DNA of 36,299 nucleotides from Cyanobacteria bacterium RUI128 (GTDB taxonomy: Bacteria; Cyanobacteriota; Vampirovibrionia; Gastranaerophilales; Gastranaerophilaceae): contig JAILHQ010000030.1 in assembly GCA_024695725.1 (NCBI GenBank), forward strand, positions 1 to 36,299, given 5' to 3'. The notes beneath the pieces are model-generated. The model saw only the letters and a program-made list of their open reading frames with translations. It made no database searches and was not told the origin of the DNA. Position 1 is the first letter of the stretch; each line of letters opens with the position of its first letter. A program made the translations under genes and the position numbers. Of the stretch, positions 33,649-36,299 are shown one piece after another.

Positions 33649-36252
33649 ATGGTTGATATTCAAAGACTAACTAATTATTCGCAGGAGATAATAGCATCAG
33701 CCTGTGCTTGTATGAATAAATACAAAAACGATCAGGTGCAACCTGAGCACGTTATGCTTGCTATGATTGAAGATAATGGCCCTATAAGGGGTTATTTAGA
33801 AGAACTTAAACTTTTAAATCAGGACTTTATAAAAGCAATAGTATATCAAATATCGCAATTCCCGACTCTATCAACTCCTCCGGCATCCGGTCAGATATAC
33901 CTTTCAGATGATACAAATAAAATTCTTGATATTGCTGACAATATCTCACAGGATCTTAAGGATGAGTTTATAAGCGTTGAAGTTATATTACTCGCAATGA
34001 CTCAAATCCCGGGAACTGAAATTCAAAAACTGCTTGCAGCTTATAATGTAACTGATAAGCAGGTATTAAATGTTATGAAAAAAATAAGAGGTAATAAAAA
34101 AGTGGATAATAAAAATGCTGAAGAAAATATGCAAGCTCTTGCAAAATATTCAACAGACTTAACAGAACTTGCAAAAAAAGGAAAACTAGATCCGGTAGTC
34201 GGTCGTGATGAAGAGATTAGAAGAATAATTCAAGTTCTCAACCGTCGTACTAAGAATAATCCTGTCCTTATCGGTGAACCGGGTGTTGGTAAAACCGCAG
34301 TTGTAGAAGGGCTTGCTCAGAGAATTATCAGAGGCGATGTTCCTGAAAGCCTTAAAGAGGTGAAATTGTGTGCTTTAGATATGGGCGGACTTGTTGCAGG
34401 CGCAAAATTCCGTGGGGAATTTGAGGAACGTCTGAAGGCTGTTTTAAAAGAGGTCGAAGACTCAGACGGTCAAATAGTCCTGTTTATTGATGAAATACAT
34501 ACAATTATAGGTGCAGGTGCAACTGAAGGCGCTATGGACGCAGGAAACCTATTAAAACCAATGCTTGCAAGAGGTGTCTTAAGAACGATTGGTGCTACCA
34601 CTATTAACGAATACAGAAAGTATATTGAAAAAGACCCTGCGTTTGAACGCAGATTTCAGCCAATATTATTGGATGAACCTTCTGTTGAAGATACTATCAG
34701 TATCTTGCGTGGGCTTAAAGAAAAATATGAAGTTCACCACGGGGTTCGTATATTAGACAGTGCTTTAATAGCAGCAGCAAAGATGTCCGACAGATATATT
34801 ACTGACAGATTTTTGCCGGATAAAGCAATTGATTTAATTGATGAAGCTGCTTCTTCGCTGCGTATTGAAATTGACTCAATGCCTGAAGAAATTGATAAAA
34901 TGCTTCGTCAAAAAATTCAGCTTGAGATTGAACGAGAAGCGCTAAAAAAAGAAACAAGCCCTGAATCAATTCAGAAGATAGACAAATTAACATCTGAAAT
35001 AAATACTCTTGATTCTGAAATAAGCAGGCTTAAAGCTCAATGGGAGAACGAAAAACAGTCTATTACAGGCGAAGCTGCCATAAAGGATGAAATAAACACT
35101 GTTAAAAACAAGATAGCTGAGGCAGAAAGAAATACTGATTTACAGACTGCTGCTGAGCTAAAATACGGTAAACTTCTCGAACTTGAAAAAGAATTGAAAT
35201 CAATGCAGGGCAAAGACAGGGCAAAAAATCAGCTTCTAAAAGAAGAAATTGATGAAGATGATATCGCTGAAATAGTCAGCAAATGGACAGGAATACCTGT
35301 CAGCAAGCTAATCGAAAGCGAAATGGATAAACTGCTTAAGATGGAAGACTATTTACATAATCGTCTAATAGGTCAGGATGAGGCTGTTGAAACTGTTTCT
35401 GATGCAATCAGAAGGGCTCGTTCTGGGCTTAAAGATCCTAACAGACCAATTGGTACGTTTATATTCCTTGGGCCTACAGGTGTTGGTAAAACCGAGTTGG
35501 CAAAGGCACTTGCAGAGTTTATGTTTAATGATGAAGATGCTCTTATTCGTATTGATATGAGTGAATATATGGAAAAGCATAATGTAGCGAGACTTGTTGG
35601 TGCTCCTCCGGGATACGTCGGATATGAAGAAGGTGGTCAACTGACTGAGGCTGTAAGACGTAAACCATATTCGGTCGTGCTTTTTGACGAAATTGAAAAA
35701 GCTCACCCGGATGTGTTTAATATAATGCTTCAGCTCTTTGATGATGGGCGTTTAACAGATTCTAAGGGCAGGACTATCGACTTTAAAAATACTGTAATAA
35801 TTATGACAAGTAATATCGGAAGCGATATAATCCTTGAAGATTCGCTCAATGCGGCACTTGCAGAGGGTGGGTTCCAGGATACAAAAGAAAAAGTAATGGC
35901 TATAATGAGGGAACGCTTTAAACCTGAGTTCCTGAACAGGGTTGACGAGACTATATTCTTTAAAGCCCTTAATCTGAGCCAGTTATCGGCTATTGTAGAT
36001 ATCCAGATATCGCACCTGAAGGGGCTTTTGAAGGAACAAGAACTTGATATTGAGATATCTGACGACGCTAAGGAATTCCTTGCTACGCGCGGCTTTAACC
36101 CTATATATGGTGCAAGACCGCTCAAACGTGTAATACGTCAGCTTGTAGAGAATCCTTTATCTAAAGAAATATTGTCGAGTAAGTTTATTCGCGGCGACAA
36201 AATTTTTGTTGACGTAAATAAAGATGATGAAATAACTTTTTCTAAAAAATAA
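33649..36252 (+). CDS. clpB: ATP-dependent disaggregase ClpB
   Basis: A hexameric AAA+ chaperone that pulls proteins out of aggregates together with DnaK. The 867 residues comprise the N domain (1-145); AAA-1 with GEPGVGKTA (about 209-217), [13 protein letters not shown] and [15 protein letters not shown]; the coiled-coil middle domain (about 405-535), which marks ClpB rather than ClpA or ClpC; and AAA-2 with [10 protein letters not shown] (about 607), [18 protein letters not shown] and GARPLKRVI at the end. Both ATPase sites look intact. ATAGGAG precedes the ATG. An A/T inverted repeat lies upstream; no CIRCE-type HrcA site is seen. Only A/T bases follow the stop to the window end, with no terminator visible. 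Confidence 0.97.
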   Translation: MVDIQRLTNYSQEIIASACACMNKYKNDQVQPEHVMLAMIEDNGPIRGYLEELKLLNQDFIKAIVYQISQFPTLSTPPASGQIYLSDDTNKILDIADNISQDLKDEFISVEVILLAMTQIPGTEIQKLLAAYNVTDKQVLNVMKKIRGNKKVDNKNAEENMQALAKYSTDLTELAKKGKLDPVVGRDEEIRRIIQVLNRRTKNNPVLIGEPGVGKTAVVEGLAQRIIRGDVPESLKEVKLCALDMGGLVAGAKFRGEFEERLKAVLKEVEDSDGQIVLFIDEIHTIIGAGATEGAMDAGNLLKPMLARGVLRTIGATTINEYRKYIEKDPAFERRFQPILLDEPSVEDTISILRGLKEKYEVHHGVRILDSALIAAAKMSDRYITDRFLPDKAIDLIDEAASSLRIEIDSMPEEIDKMLRQKIQLEIEREALKKETSPESIQKIDKLTSEINTLDSEISRLKAQWENEKQSITGEAAIKDEINTVKNKIAEAERNTDLQTAAELKYGKLLELEKELKSMQGKDRAKNQLLKEEIDEDDIAEIVSKWTGIPVSKLIESEMDKLLKMEDYLHNRLIGQDEAVETVSDAIRRARSGLKDPNRPIGTFIFLGPTGVGKTELAKALAEFMFNDEDALIRIDMSEYMEKHNVARLVGAPPGYVGYEEGGQLTEAVRRKPYSVVLFDEIEKAHPDVFNIMLQLFDDGRLTDSKGRTIDFKNTVIIMTSNIGSDIILEDSLNAALAEGGFQDTKEKVMAIMRERFKPEFLNRVDETIFFKALNLSQLSAIVDIQISHLKGLLKEQELDIEISDDAKEFLATRGFNPIYGARPLKRVIRQLVENPLSKEILSSKFIRGDKIFVDVNKDDEITFSKK

Positions 36253-36299
36253 AATTAATAAAAAAATAAAATAAAATTTAAAAATTATTTAAAAAAAAT

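Noticed and set aside
36253..36299. A/T-only tail after clpB
   Set aside because: No hairpin, gene or repeat unit stands out; it may be an ordinary AT-rich spacer cut by the window edge.

Overview
The window reads as chromosomal core DNA of an AT-rich, diderm, fermentative bacterium. Evidence for an outer membrane is an autotransporter-type beta-barrel C-terminus at the left edge. Evidence for peptidoglycan is the murC-murB-ddl-ftsQ cluster and a NagZ-type glycosidase. Evidence for anaerobic energy conservation is a sodium-pumping biotin decarboxylase (oadG-oadA-oadB with birA). There are also several proteins of no recognised family carrying short F-x-G motifs. The best guess, by inference only, is a gut member of the non-photosynthetic sister group of Cyanobacteria (Melainabacteria/Vampirovibrionia, Gastranaerophilales-like). 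No rRNA, tRNA, CRISPR array, insertion sequence or prophage was seen.

Layout, left to right. 1-3312: autotransporter tail with its own terminator, a DRE-TIM aldolase-like enzyme (-), a small helical protein, a CooC-like P-loop ATPase and folD (+). 3235-4364: a small helical protein (-) whose 3' end overlaps folD, then a 635-base gene-free stretch holding two terminators, a near-consensus promoter and a strong candidate for structured RNA on the minus strand. 4365-7060: glgC and a GPH-type sugar transporter, closed by a strong terminator. 7069-12086: SIMPL-domain protein, Cys-cluster protein, a 948-residue M16 peptidase and a PHP-domain phosphoesterase. 12185-15573: plus-strand run of membrane protein, zinc-ribbon protein, rph, a degenerate metallophosphoesterase and gph. 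15575-18649: tgt, ndk and ffh (-). 18764-23823: murC, murB, ddl, ftsQ, then a Xer recombinase (+). 24039-26252: a helical protein, an M16 processing-type peptidase and a possible gene remnant. 26253-30202: oadB, oadA, oadG and birA (-). 30285-33302: a small low-complexity protein, a candidate small RNA, nagZ and a 459-residue membrane protein with a structured leader (-). 33649-36252: clpB (+).

Functional links. BirA is translationally coupled to OadG and can biotinylate the carrier lysine of OadA, so this operon encodes both the pump and its modifying enzyme. MurC, MurB, Ddl and FtsQ form a tightly packed cell-wall and division operon. GlgC and the sugar transporter suggest sugar import linked to glycogen storage. 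The CooC-like ATPase is one base from folD, an association with one-carbon metabolism that is not explained by anything else in the window.

The most interesting material is non-coding. (1) A predicted ~65-nt RNA at about 30844-30907 shows an anti-Shine-Dalgarno CUCCUC in a loop, next to a perfect terminator, recalling cyanobacterial Yfr1. (2) The leader of the 459-residue protein has a promoter, a 24-codon upstream ORF and mutually exclusive pairings. (3) The 3865-4267 minus-strand region looks like one or two terminator-ended RNAs with extensive secondary structure. All were read by eye, without searches or folding programs.
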